DNA of 64,000 nt from Flavobacteriaceae bacterium 3519-10 (GTDB taxonomy: Bacteria; Bacteroidota; Bacteroidia; Flavobacteriales; Weeksellaceae), in the NCBI GenBank assembly GCA_000023725.1, contig CP001673.1, positions 2,704,103 through 2,768,102 of the forward strand, written 5' to 3'. Below, piece after piece: positions 25,451-34,312 of the stretch. A program made the position numbers and the translations under genes. A model generated the notes under the pieces. The model was not told where the DNA came from, made no database searches, and saw only the letters and a list, made by a program, of their open reading frames with translations. Every line of letters starts with the position of its first letter. Within the stretch, counting starts at the first letter, position 1.

Positions 25451-26929
25451 CTAAGGGAAGGTCACACCCGAATAACTGTTCACATTTACCATTGGTAAAT
25501 TAGATTTGTATTTTTGATTAATGGCCCGGATGAATTCATTACCAATAAGTGCATATCCTCTACCGGTAAGATGAACGCCATCCAGTGAGAAAGTTCCTCC
25601 TGTAACAAATGTCGCGGTATACTTCACGCCGTCGAACTGCAAACCTGAAGACTTAGAAAGCTCCATCATTTTTGCATTAGCATCAACAAATGCCAGACCT
25701 TTCGCCGTAGCTGCTGCTTTGATCACTGCATTAAAGCTATCAGTTGCTGTTAACACTTCGGTTTTTTCAGTAACGGTTAACACATGTTTGTCATCAAGTG
25801 GGAAGGTAACTCCATATTTGTTGAACGGTGCCACTGCATATGGTGAAGTAGGTGCAGTGCCAATAACTGAACTGGTCGTTAAAGGGATCAGATCTGCTGA
25901 TGTGGCGTGTCTTGCCTGTCCGTAAATTAGACCCATCAAACCAGCCTGCTGAGCCGGAACGCCCGCTGCTGCTAATGCTCCTGTAATTTGAGCAGAAAGA
26001 TCTGCAAGAGATTCATCCTTCAAAAGAAGTGGGTTTTGGGTAGCGGTAACTAAGTTAAGTCTGCTTCCTTGTCCGTAAGCAGTTAAAATCTGCTTCAGCG
26101 GACCAAAAACCTGCTGGTTAAGAGTGGTAACGGATGCAGCATCCAAAGGAACCGGGTTGTAAGGAACCGTGGTGAAGAATGGAATTGCAGTTACATTAGG
26201 GATGTTTGCCACTACCCCTTTTGCTCCGTTAGAAGTTAAAGTAGCGACCAAACCGTTATACGCCTGAGTGAACATGGCTTCAGAAGTAATCGGGTTGGAT
26301 CCGTCGCCGCCTGAAGTTGCATAACCTAAGACGTCGTTATTTCCGATCCAGAGAGAGAAAAACGTTGGCGCCTGAGCCATTGCGTCTGCCACTACTGATG
26401 TGGTAGCTGAAGAAGCAAACCTCACAAAATAAGGGTTTGCAGTACCATTCGCTAAACCTGCCTGGCTGCCATAGCCCGGTGCAAGCAAGTGGAACGATTT
26501 CGCACCCGGAATACCCATATTTTGGTATGGACCGGCCGGAGTAATGTTATCTAACGCCGCACCGGGAGCAGTAGGTCCGGGAGATAAGGCTCCGTTAACC
26601 ACTGAAAGAACATATTTGCCAGGAAACCCCGGTAAATTAGTGAAACCGCCGGTATTATTCGGCATTAAAGGCTGCTTGAAAGCGCCTCCTCCTGCAAGCT
26701 GCATCTGCTGCGCAAGCATGGCCGGGTAAGATTCATTCTGTCCATCAATGTAGAGAGCGTTGTCGCGGTATCCCGAAGTGAGGGAGTTTCCTAAAGCTAC
26801 ATACTTAGAGAAGTCGGCTTCCCCGCTTGTAACGACCACGTCGTTCACGTCCTGATCAAAATCTGTGTCGCAGCTTATATTGAAAAATAAAGCCGAAACT
26901 GCTATTGTTGAAATTAATATTCTTTTCAT
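25451..26929 (-). CDS. SGNH/GDSL-family lipoprotein hydrolase
   Basis: The 492-residue lipoprotein begins MKRILISTIAVSALFFNISC, with a lipobox cysteine at 20. GDSL block I is ALGNSLTSGY (46-55), placing the catalytic Ser at 49; block III holds GNND near 195; block V is DGVHLTGRGY near the C-terminus, giving the catalytic Asp/His pair. It is therefore an outer-membrane-anchored esterase/lipase/acetylesterase. The gene follows a FadL-type porin by 14 bp in one operon, a pairing seen across flavobacteria, where the lipase may release fatty acids that the porin imports; this is inference. No gene symbol is assigned. Confidence 0.85.
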   Translation of the reverse strand: MKRILISTIAVSALFFNISCDTDFDQDVNDVVVTSGEADFSKYVALGNSLTSGYRDNALYIDGQNESYPAMLAQQMQLAGGGAFKQPLMPNNTGGFTNLPGFPGKYVLSVVNGALSPGPTAPGAALDNITPAGPYQNMGIPGAKSFHLLAPGYGSQAGLANGTANPYFVRFASSATTSVVADAMAQAPTFFSLWIGNNDVLGYATSGGDGSNPITSEAMFTQAYNGLVATLTSNGAKGVVANIPNVTAIPFFTTVPYNPVPLDAASVTTLNQQVFGPLKQILTAYGQGSRLNLVTATQNPLLLKDESLADLSAQITGALAAAGVPAQQAGLMGLIYGQARHATSADLIPLTTSSVIGTAPTSPYAVAPFNKYGVTFPLDDKHVLTVTEKTEVLTATDSFNAVIKAAATAKGLAFVDANAKMMELSKSSGLQFDGVKYTATFVTGGTFSLDGVHLTGRGYALIGNEFIRAINQKYKSNLPMVNVNSYSGVTFP

Positions 26930-26943
26930 AATTCTAATAATTC

Positions 26944-28179
26944 TTAAAATGCGTTGTAAGATAAGCCTAAACCGAAATAGTATGCTTTAGCTTTTGCCTG
27001 TCCGTAAAAATCTAAGTACTCATTGTTAACCGTTCTTGGGGTCTGGAAGTTATAGCCTCCTGACAGGTCGATACCAAGGCCGTTCCACTTATAACCAATA
27101 CCGCCGGTGATCACGTTTGCGTTGAATGATGGTGTCTCCGGGATAAAGTTGTTATCCGTGTACGGCGACTCATCATAATAATAACCCAATCTTGCTGCGA
27201 AGTTATCGGTAACCATATACTGTGTTCCAACTCTCCAGGTGCGGGTGCTTTTGAAATTTTTTGGGTTAACCAAAATTGTAGGGTCGTTTGGCTGATTTCC
27301 TGCCGGTGCGTTCTCGAAATCCAGCGTTAAACTTCCGTAACGGTCCCAGCCGCTGTAATTGAAATCTCCTGAAACCTGCCATTTCGGAGTCACTCTATAA
27401 GTTACACCAATTGTATATTCATCAACCAGTGGCAAAACCGCTGTAAAGTTATCCTGTCCGTTTGCATCTAATCCTACGTTAGGGTAAAGCGCTGAAGAAA
27501 TGTCAAATGAAGCAACTCCGTTTTTAGCTTCCATGTCTACCGGCGAGCGGTAAGCAATACTAACATCCAGCTTTTCAGTTGGTTTAAAGTAGAATCCTAA
27601 ACCAAATCCCTGGCCTGATGCTTCCTCATCTTTAATGTTTAACGTTCCGCCAAGTTGTGTAACTGCTTTGGTCCAGTCTACAGTACCTTTTGCATAAATA
27701 TAGCTACCACCAACCGACACCCATGGCGCAAGTTTAAATGAAACCATTGGCTGGAAATAAAATGCCTGAAGTTTAATCTCCTGTACGATTTCGCGTCCTG
27801 ACCAGTCTTCCGGCCATGCTACTGTACTTCCGAAAGGCGTCGCAAAACTGAAACCTAAAGAAACATTATCAAGAACCTTATAAGCTACCGCAGCGTAAAT
27901 TGGTGTCCCTAATGGGTTGTCGGTAGAGTAAGACTGAAGCGTTGAGCTATTTTGGTAGGTGATTTCTGAATTAATACCAAAGCCACCCGCTGCTACACTC
28001 AGTTTGCTGGGGATAAACGAGATTCCCGCCGGATTGAAGAATGCTACACTCGCGTCCTCTGTGTGCGCGCTTGTATGTGCCATCGCAAGTTGCTTCACGC
28101 CTTGCAAAGAAACTCTGAAGCCTCCCGCCTGCGCAAGCATGCCGGCTAAAAGTGCTGTTGATACAACTAGTTTTTTCAT
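26944..28179 (-). CDS. OmpP1/FadL/TodX family outer-membrane porin
   Basis: The 411-residue protein has a signal peptide (MKKLVVSTALLAGMLAQAGG) and then the FadL hallmark GGFRVSLQGVKQLAMAHTSAHTEDASVAFFNPAGIS, which contains the N-P-A-G-x-S hatch signature. The rest is a 14-strand barrel with alternating aromatic residues (GWDRYGSLTLDFEN, RVGTQYMVTDNFAARLGYYYD), ending in aromatic SYNAF. It should import long-chain fatty acids or other hydrophobic compounds across the outer membrane. It heads an operon with the GDSL lipoprotein. A TATATTTG box lies 20 bp ahead of the start. Confidence 0.92.
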   Translation of the reverse strand: MKKLVVSTALLAGMLAQAGGFRVSLQGVKQLAMAHTSAHTEDASVAFFNPAGISFIPSKLSVAAGGFGINSEITYQNSSTLQSYSTDNPLGTPIYAAVAYKVLDNVSLGFSFATPFGSTVAWPEDWSGREIVQEIKLQAFYFQPMVSFKLAPWVSVGGSYIYAKGTVDWTKAVTQLGGTLNIKDEEASGQGFGLGFYFKPTEKLDVSIAYRSPVDMEAKNGVASFDISSALYPNVGLDANGQDNFTAVLPLVDEYTIGVTYRVTPKWQVSGDFNYSGWDRYGSLTLDFENAPAGNQPNDPTILVNPKNFKSTRTWRVGTQYMVTDNFAARLGYYYDESPYTDNNFIPETPSFNANVITGGIGYKWNGLGIDLSGGYNFQTPRTVNNEYLDFYGQAKAKAYYFGLGLSYNAF

Positions 28180-28199
28180 AAAAATTATTATTAATGTCC

Positions 28200-28223
28200 C
28201 AAATATAAAATTATTTTTTAAAC
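28200..28223 (-). promoter_or_regulatory. Promoter of the FadL-GDSL operon
   Basis: TATATTTG at 28200-28207 on the minus strand, preceded by TTTG with a 15-bp spacer, which is shorter than usual. Confidence 0.4.
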
Positions 28224-28485
28224 AAATGTTAATTCTTCATAAATTATTTTAAACAATTGCAATTCGGTACGTCCTGTTTAAAAAAACATGAGTGCAAAAC
28301 CCAATGAAAGTCCGTATTAATAGGGCATTCGGAAACATTTTTATGTACTCTTGGTTTTTTGATTAGTTTAAAGGGAAACCTCAAAAGCAGCAAATTATAG
28401 CGAGATTTAAATTATATGATTTGCATAATAATTTTCACTTTAATGAATTATTCATAACTCTACATAAATTTCACTAAAATATTGG

Positions 28486-28543
28486 TATTTTTGATGCGGC
28501 CTGGTGTAAGCGGGCAATGCCAAAAAAAAATATGCTAAATTTG
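28486..28543 (+). promoter_or_regulatory. Two candidate -7 boxes of ricT-gldH-pbp operon
   Basis: TATTTTTG at 28486-28493 and TAAATTTG at 28536-28543 both match TAnnTTTG. The second is 20 bp ahead of the ATG and is the better placed; neither has a clear TTTG upstream. Confidence 0.4.
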
Positions 28544-28563
28544 CATGATATAATCAAAATAAT

Positions 28564-29850
28564 ATGAGTTGTGGATGCAAAACATCCGGCGATTCTTCCC
28601 ACTCGTGCGGAACGAAATCCGCGAGTGGCTGTGAAAATGTAAATACCTGCGGGAACAGCTATAAATTAAGCGTTTTCGATTGGCTTTCGAATATCAGTAA
28701 CCCCTCAGGATCGCAGTGCGATTTCGTGGAGGTAAGATTCAAAAACGATCGTAAATGTTTTTATAAAAACGTACATAATTTGCCACTCCATATGGGGAGT
28801 GTAGTCACAGTAGAATCCAGCCCGGGTCACGATATAGGTGTAGTAAGCCTTACTGGGGAGTTAGTGAAAATTCAGATGAAAAAGAAATATTTCACTGAAG
28901 ATAATCCCCTGAAAATCTACCGCTTAGCCAATCAGAAAGACATTGAAGTATGGCACGACGCCCGCGCGAGGGAAGAAAGTGTTAAAATTCAGGCCAGAAA
29001 AATAGCTTATGCGCTGAACCTCAACATGAAAATCACTGATGTTGAGTATCAGGGCGACGGTGCTAAAGTCACATTTTATTACACCTCAGAAACGCGCGTG
29101 GATTTCCGCCAGCTGATTAAAGAATTTGCTGCGACTTTCCGCACAAAAATTGATATGAAACAGATCGGCTTCCGCCAGGAAGCTGCAAAAGTTGGAGGTA
29201 TCGGCTCATGTGGCCGCGAGTTGTGCTGCTCTACATGGCTAACGGATTTCCGCTCCGTTAATACAAACGCTGCACGTTATCAGCAACTTAGCATCAACCC
29301 ACAGAAATTAGCGGGACAGTGCGGAAAACTTAAATGCTGCCTAAACTACGAACTCGACAGCTATCTTGATGCATTAAGCGATTTTCCGCCTTCATCCACT
29401 ACCCTCGACACCGAAAAAGGACGTGCATTCTGTATTAAAATTGACGTTTTCAAAAAGAAAATGTGGTTTGCCTATATGGAGCGTTCAATGGCATGGTATG
29501 ATCTGGACGTCGCTGATGTTAAAACCCTTATCGCCCAGAACAAGAAAGGCGAAAAGTGCTCACCGCTCGAAGACCTCCAAAAGCATGATGCACCCGTGAA
29601 ATCGGTGGATCTTATTCAGGAGAGCAGTGTTGACCGTTTTGAGCGGAAGCACAAAGATTCCGGAAACCAAAACCGGAAAAAACAGAAAAACAATCCGAAC
29701 CATAAACCCGGCAACCGCGCGGACGGAAAACCTGCCGAATCACGCAGAAATCCAGCTGAAAAGAATCAGCCGCAAAACCAGCAGACTGGCGAGCCCCGAC
29801 CTAAAAAATTCAAGAAAAAATTTCAGCCAAAACGTGATGACCGTGCATAA
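28564..29850 (+). CDS. ricT: RicT-like PSP1-domain iron-sulfur protein
   Basis: The 428-residue protein has a Cys-rich N-terminus (M-S-C-G-C, HSCG, SGCEN, NTCG) and a PSP1 C-terminal domain at about 110-250 (RAREESVKIQARKIAYALNLNMKITDVEYQ). It contains the signature Cys clusters CGRELCCSTW and CGKLKCCLNYE. In Bacillus RicT (YaaT) is part of the Fe-S Ric complex that stimulates RNase Y processing. The C-terminal 90 residues are low complexity (Q/N/K/P-rich), reminiscent of an RNA-binding tail. gldH overlaps its end by 14 bp and PBP1A follows, so it probably heads a three-gene operon. Confidence 0.85.
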   Translation: MSCGCKTSGDSSHSCGTKSASGCENVNTCGNSYKLSVFDWLSNISNPSGSQCDFVEVRFKNDRKCFYKNVHNLPLHMGSVVTVESSPGHDIGVVSLTGELVKIQMKKKYFTEDNPLKIYRLANQKDIEVWHDARAREESVKIQARKIAYALNLNMKITDVEYQGDGAKVTFYYTSETRVDFRQLIKEFAATFRTKIDMKQIGFRQEAAKVGGIGSCGRELCCSTWLTDFRSVNTNAARYQQLSINPQKLAGQCGKLKCCLNYELDSYLDALSDFPPSSTTLDTEKGRAFCIKIDVFKKKMWFAYMERSMAWYDLDVADVKTLIAQNKKGEKCSPLEDLQKHDAPVKSVDLIQESSVDRFERKHKDSGNQNRKKQKNNPNHKPGNRADGKPAESRRNPAEKNQPQNQQTGEPRPKKFKKKFQPKRDDRA

Positions 29851-30310
29851 ACTGTGGCCAGCGCTTATTATTTTGCTGATATTTTCGTCCTGCGGCAGCA
29901 GTTCGGATACGGTAGATATGAAAAATCTTGACGGAAACTGGGGTAAGAAAGCTGAACAGAAATTCAGCTTTGAGATTGCCGATGCACAAACTCCTAAAAA
30001 CATTATATTTGTCGTAAGGAACAATAATGAGTATCCCTACAGCAACATCCGTTTGATCGTTAAAATGAACGAACACCAGAGCAAATCTGTGATGAGAACG
30101 GATACGCTGAACTACATTTTGGCGCAACCCGATGGGACCTGGTTGGGCAAAGGTTTTGGGGATACCAAAGAAATTATGTTCCAGTACAAACTCAATTATA
30201 AATTTCCCCGAAACGGCGGATATACCATTGGCATCACCCAGGCCATGCGAACCGACAGTCTGAAAGGAATTGAAGATATTGGCGTAAAGATAGAAACGCC
30301 GAAACCGTAA
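29837..30310 (+). CDS. gldH: GldH-like gliding-motility lipoprotein
   Basis: I start this gene at ATG 29837-29839, which overlaps ricT by 14 bp in another frame. The 157-residue product has a lipoprotein signal (MTVHKLWPALIILLIFSSC, Cys19), then a beta-rich domain (FEIADAQTPKNIIFVVRNNNEYPYSNIRLIVKM and YKLNYKFPRNGGYTIGITQ) that fits the GldH family, needed for gliding and type IX secretion-linked motility in Flavobacterium. Many non-gliding flavobacteria also carry it. The longer in-frame reading from 29627 is inside ricT and lacks a signal peptide, so I reject that start. Confidence 0.85.
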   Translation: MTVHKLWPALIILLIFSSCGSSSDTVDMKNLDGNWGKKAEQKFSFEIADAQTPKNIIFVVRNNNEYPYSNIRLIVKMNEHQSKSVMRTDTLNYILAQPDGTWLGKGFGDTKEIMFQYKLNYKFPRNGGYTIGITQAMRTDSLKGIEDIGVKIETPKP

Positions 30311-30318
30311 CATCATTT

Positions 30319-32697
30319 ATGGAAAAGAAAAAAACTTCAGGAAGCAAGCCTCAGCAGAAATTTCCGCTTCCGCCTACAAAAGTGAAGAGCCGCGGCTGGA
30401 GAAGATGGGTTAAATTCGTCTGGATGGCGCTTATTGCAGCTGTTCTAGGCATCGCTGCTTTATTTTTCGCAGTGTCGCAGGGCTTTTTAGGCAGCATGCC
30501 CGATGTGAAGGAACTTGAAAATCCGGATATCTACGTAGCGTCAGAAATATACGCTTCAGATGGTAGACTTTTGGGCAAATTCGAAAAAGAAAAAACCCAG
30601 CCGGTAACTTATAAAGAGCTTCCGCCTTACCTTATTTACGCACTTCAGGCTAAAGAAGATGAACGTTTCAAAGAACACTCAGGAATTGATTTACAGTCGG
30701 TTGCAAGAGCCGTCGTCTATGGCGGACAACGGGGCGGTGGTTCAACCATTACCCAGCAACTTGCCAAACTGCTCTTTACTGATCGTGTTTCACGGAACAA
30801 AGTTGAGCGCGCCTTCCAGAAACTGAAGGAATGGGTTGTGGCCGTAAGTTTAGAGAAACGCTATACCAAAGAAGAAATCATCACTTTATATTTTAATAAG
30901 TTCGATTTCCTTTATAATGCGAACGGGATTGAAATGGCTTCAAAAATCTATTTCAATAAACCGACATCACAACTTACACTTCCCGAAGCAGCAATGTTTG
31001 TTGCAATGCTGGAGAATCCTGTCAAAAACAATCCGATGCGAAACATGGATCGCGCGAAAAACCGGCGTGATGTTGTATTGGACCAAATGCTAAAAACAGG
31101 TTACATCGATCAGCAAACTTTCACGAAAGCCATCGGAACACCAATAACGCTCGATTATCATCCCGTGAAATCGATTGACGAAGGTTATTCTGCGTATTAT
31201 AAATTCTACTTAAGAAAGGAAATTGACGGGTATCTTAAAGATTACGAGAAGAAAACCGGTAAGACATTAAATCTGTTTAAAGACGGTCTCAAAATCTACG
31301 TGACTCTAGATTCAAAAATGCAGGTTTACGCAGAAGAAGCTATAAAAGAACACCTTACAGACCTTCAAAAAAGATTCGATGCTGAACAGCGCGGCCGTAA
31401 GCAGCGACCATTTTATTTTCTTGATGACAAGCAGATTCAGGGCGTAATGATGCAAGCCGTGAAACGTACCGGCCGTTATAAGCAGCTTAAAAATGCCGGC
31501 GTATCTGATGATTCAATTATGATTGAATTTAAAAAACCTATTCCAACCTCCAGGTTTACCTGGAACGGTGAGGAAGAAGTAGAAATGTCACCGTGGGATT
31601 CAATCCGTTATCATAAACAGATTGCGCAGGCCGGCCTCATGTCGATGGTACCGGGAACCGGTGAAATCAGAGCTTGGGTTGGCGGAATTAACTGGCAACA
31701 TTTCCAGTACGATCACATCAAACAGGGGAAAAGACAGGTAGGCTCAACCTTCAAACCTTTCGTATATGCCACGGCCATTATGAAATTGGGCATGACGCCG
31801 TGTTCAACGGTTTCAAATGCTACCTACACAAAAGGTACGTGGAAGGTCGAAGGATCGGGCGGAAGCTTAACCTTGCGCGACGCCCTCGCCCACTCCAAAA
31901 ACCCTGTTGCGGTTCGTCTTATTGAAATGACGACCCCGCGAAGTGTGATCCAGACCGCGCGCGATTTAGGTGTTACTGAAGAAATTCCAAACGAGTACGC
32001 TGTTGCACTGGGTTCTTCCGATATTACAATCTTCGAGATGTTGGGTGCCTACAGTACCTTTGCGAACTATGGAAATTACATAAAACCCGAAATGATCTGG
32101 CGGATTGAAGATGCCAACGGGCGCGTTATAAAAGAAGTGAAACCCGTCACCAAGGAAGTGATGAATGAACTTTATGCTTACACCATGATTGATCTGATGA
32201 AAGGTGTAGCAGAATTCGGAACGGCTTCCGGCGAATTAGGCAGAAGAGGCGTCGAAAAAGGCATTGAAATCGCTGCCAAAACGGGAACAACGCAAAATAA
32301 CTCCGACGGTTGGTTTATAGGAATTACACCGAACCTCGCTACCGGCGTATGGGTCGGCTGGGAAGACCGGGCAACGCACTTCCGAGGCACTGGTGAAGGT
32401 CAGGGTGCGAAAATGGCATTGCCGATCTGGGCCATATTTATGAAAAAGGTCTGGGCTGATGCACAATCCGGCGTTACAAAAGAGGACAAATTCATCAAAC
32501 CTTCCAACTGGACCGGCAGTTGCGCCGATCTTCAGGGGCTTGGCGGATATGGCGACGATGGCGGGCTTCAAACCATGGATGAGCTTAAAAACCCGACTGT
32601 AGAAACTCCACAGAGAGCGCCTACAAGGGCTGCACCCAAAGACGAAAACCTAAACGAAAACCTTAACAGCGGTGACGAAATAGATTTTAACAAATAA
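30319..32697 (+). CDS. Penicillin-binding protein 1A (transglycosylase/transpeptidase)
   Basis: The 792-residue bifunctional PBP polymerises and cross-links peptidoglycan. It has one N-terminal membrane anchor (residues 32-54), a GT51 domain with EDERFKEHSGID and GGSTITQQLAK, and a transpeptidase domain with the S-T-F-K catalytic serine motif, the HSKN S-x-N motif and KTGTTQ. The C-terminal tail is low complexity (asparagine/aspartate-rich, ENLNENLNSGDE). Its order after gldH in the operon is typical of Chryseobacterium relatives. Confidence 0.94.
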   Translation: MEKKKTSGSKPQQKFPLPPTKVKSRGWRRWVKFVWMALIAAVLGIAALFFAVSQGFLGSMPDVKELENPDIYVASEIYASDGRLLGKFEKEKTQPVTYKELPPYLIYALQAKEDERFKEHSGIDLQSVARAVVYGGQRGGGSTITQQLAKLLFTDRVSRNKVERAFQKLKEWVVAVSLEKRYTKEEIITLYFNKFDFLYNANGIEMASKIYFNKPTSQLTLPEAAMFVAMLENPVKNNPMRNMDRAKNRRDVVLDQMLKTGYIDQQTFTKAIGTPITLDYHPVKSIDEGYSAYYKFYLRKEIDGYLKDYEKKTGKTLNLFKDGLKIYVTLDSKMQVYAEEAIKEHLTDLQKRFDAEQRGRKQRPFYFLDDKQIQGVMMQAVKRTGRYKQLKNAGVSDDSIMIEFKKPIPTSRFTWNGEEEVEMSPWDSIRYHKQIAQAGLMSMVPGTGEIRAWVGGINWQHFQYDHIKQGKRQVGSTFKPFVYATAIMKLGMTPCSTVSNATYTKGTWKVEGSGGSLTLRDALAHSKNPVAVRLIEMTTPRSVIQTARDLGVTEEIPNEYAVALGSSDITIFEMLGAYSTFANYGNYIKPEMIWRIEDANGRVIKEVKPVTKEVMNELYAYTMIDLMKGVAEFGTASGELGRRGVEKGIEIAAKTGTTQNNSDGWFIGITPNLATGVWVGWEDRATHFRGTGEGQGAKMALPIWAIFMKKVWADAQSGVTKEDKFIKPSNWTGSCADLQGLGGYGDDGGLQTMDELKNPTVETPQRAPTRAAPKDENLNENLNSGDEIDFNK

Positions 32698-32719
32698 AAC
32701 GTCAAAGCACTTAAATATA

Positions 32720-32757
32720 AAAACATTCGGCCTGTATTTTGCCGAGTGTTTTTTTAT
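32720..32757 (+). terminator. Terminator of the ricT-gldH-pbp operon
   Basis: AACATTCGGC (32722-32731) pairs with GCCGAGTGTT (32741-32750), one G-T pair, followed by TTTTTT. Confidence 0.75.
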
Positions 32758-32767
32758 TGTAATCACC

Positions 32768-34312
32768 ATGAACTTAGACAAAATCACTTCGCCATACCTC
32801 TATATTTTTCCCGGAGACACTTCCGGAAATACCCGCCAGCGGCAAACACCAAAAGTCCTTTTTGCTTCTACCAAAATTGTGGGCTTTGCTAATGCCGAAC
32901 TCATTCATTTCAATCAAAAGCTTTCCGATGAAATCGGCCTTGGACCTATTGAAACTAATGCTGACCGGGACTTTCTGAACGCAACCGCATTACCCGAAAA
33001 TATTAAAACATATGCTACCGCCTACGCCGGTCATCAGTTTGGTAACTGGGCGGGTCAACTTGGCGACGGCCGGGCCATCTTTGCGGGTGAAATAACCAAC
33101 GCCGCTGGTAAAAAAACAGAACTTCAATGGAAAGGTGCGGGTGCAACACCTTACTCCCGCCATGCAGACGGGCGCGCGGTGCTCCGATCGTCGGTACGCG
33201 AATATCTAATGAGTGAAGCTATGTTTCATCTTGGTGTCCCCACCACCAGAGCACTTTCGCTGTCCCTGACTGGCGAGCAAGTGGAACGCGATATGTTGTA
33301 CAACGGCAACCCGCAGGACGAAAAAGGTGCTGTGGTGGTGCGTACAGCCGAAAGTTTCCTGCGTTTTGGGCATTTTCAGCTGATGGCGGCTCAAGACGAA
33401 ATTGAAACTTTACGCCAGCTTGCAGATTTCACGGTTTCAAATTATTACCCGACGATAGATCCAAATGATCCGCAGAAATATGCAGAACTATTCCGGCAGA
33501 TAGCTAGCAGAACAGCCGATATGATTGTTGAATGGTACCGCGTCGGCTTCGTACATGGCGTAATGAATACCGATAATATGTCTGCCCTCGGCCTCACTAT
33601 TGATTACGGGCCGTTTTCTTTTCTGGATGAATACAGCTTAAATTTCACGCCCAATACCACCGACCTGCCGGGCCGCCGCTATGCATTTGGAAACCAGGCA
33701 AAAATTGCGCAGTGGAATCTTTGGCAACTGGCTTCAGCACTCTTTCCGCTTGTTAATGATGTGGAAATTCTCCAAAACATTCTAAATGGTTTCTCAGATG
33801 ATTTCTGGAAGAAGCATGATAAAATGATGGCTTCAAAGTTTGGTTTCGATCAACTTATCGAAGGCGACGATTCATTCTTCACAGCATGGCAGAAATTGAT
33901 GGAAGATCTGAAAATCGATTATACTTTATTTTTCAGCAGGCTTGAGATGACAGCAGGCAGCGATGACCTTAAAACTACCTTCGGCGATGTATTTTATTCG
34001 CCTGTATCAGACGATAGTTTTAAACTGTTTGAAAATTTTATTGAAACTTACCGCACACGGTTAACAAAAAACACCATCACGCCTGAAGATTCTCTTCAAC
34101 TGATGCGAAAAACAAATCCCAGGTTTGTCCTCAGAAATTATATTTTATTTGAGCGCATTGCCGAACTCGAACAGGGAAAACGCGATCTCTTCAACAAAAT
34201 ACTTACAGCGCTCGAAAGCCCTTATGAAGAGCTCTTCCCGGAATTCTCGAAGAAAAGACCTGCGATCTATGACGACCAAAGCGGTAGCTCTACATTATCG
34301 TGCAGTTCGTGA
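32768..34312 (+). CDS. selO: SelO-type protein adenylyltransferase
   Basis: The 514-residue SelO (YdiU/UPF0061) pseudokinase transfers AMP to protein hydroxyls and is linked to oxidative stress. Typical blocks are YAGHQFGNWAGQLGDGRA near 95, KGAGATPYSRHADGRAVLRSSVREYL near 125, and NTDNMSALGLTIDYGPF near 270, including the D-N-M and D-Y-G-P catalytic positions. The C-terminus ends ST-L-S-C-SS; the Cys lies where human SelO has selenocysteine, and such a Cys is seen in many bacterial homologues. The membrane gene 34300 overlaps its 3' end by 13 bp, so the two are probably coexpressed. Confidence 0.92.
   Translation: MNLDKITSPYLYIFPGDTSGNTRQRQTPKVLFASTKIVGFANAELIHFNQKLSDEIGLGPIETNADRDFLNATALPENIKTYATAYAGHQFGNWAGQLGDGRAIFAGEITNAAGKKTELQWKGAGATPYSRHADGRAVLRSSVREYLMSEAMFHLGVPTTRALSLSLTGEQVERDMLYNGNPQDEKGAVVVRTAESFLRFGHFQLMAAQDEIETLRQLADFTVSNYYPTIDPNDPQKYAELFRQIASRTADMIVEWYRVGFVHGVMNTDNMSALGLTIDYGPFSFLDEYSLNFTPNTTDLPGRRYAFGNQAKIAQWNLWQLASALFPLVNDVEILQNILNGFSDDFWKKHDKMMASKFGFDQLIEGDDSFFTAWQKLMEDLKIDYTLFFSRLEMTAGSDDLKTTFGDVFYSPVSDDSFKLFENFIETYRTRLTKNTITPEDSLQLMRKTNPRFVLRNYILFERIAELEQGKRDLFNKILTALESPYEELFPEFSKKRPAIYDDQSGSSTLSCSS

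Larger units (their letters stand above)
28180..28563. other. Divergent 384-bp intergenic region
   Basis: The gap between fadL (minus) and ricT (plus) is A/T rich and holds no ORF of note. Promoter boxes are listed separately: TATATTTG for the porin (28200-28207) and two candidates for ricT. A central stretch (28260-28440) shows no hairpin, repeat or recognisable RNA motif to me. Confidence 0.6.
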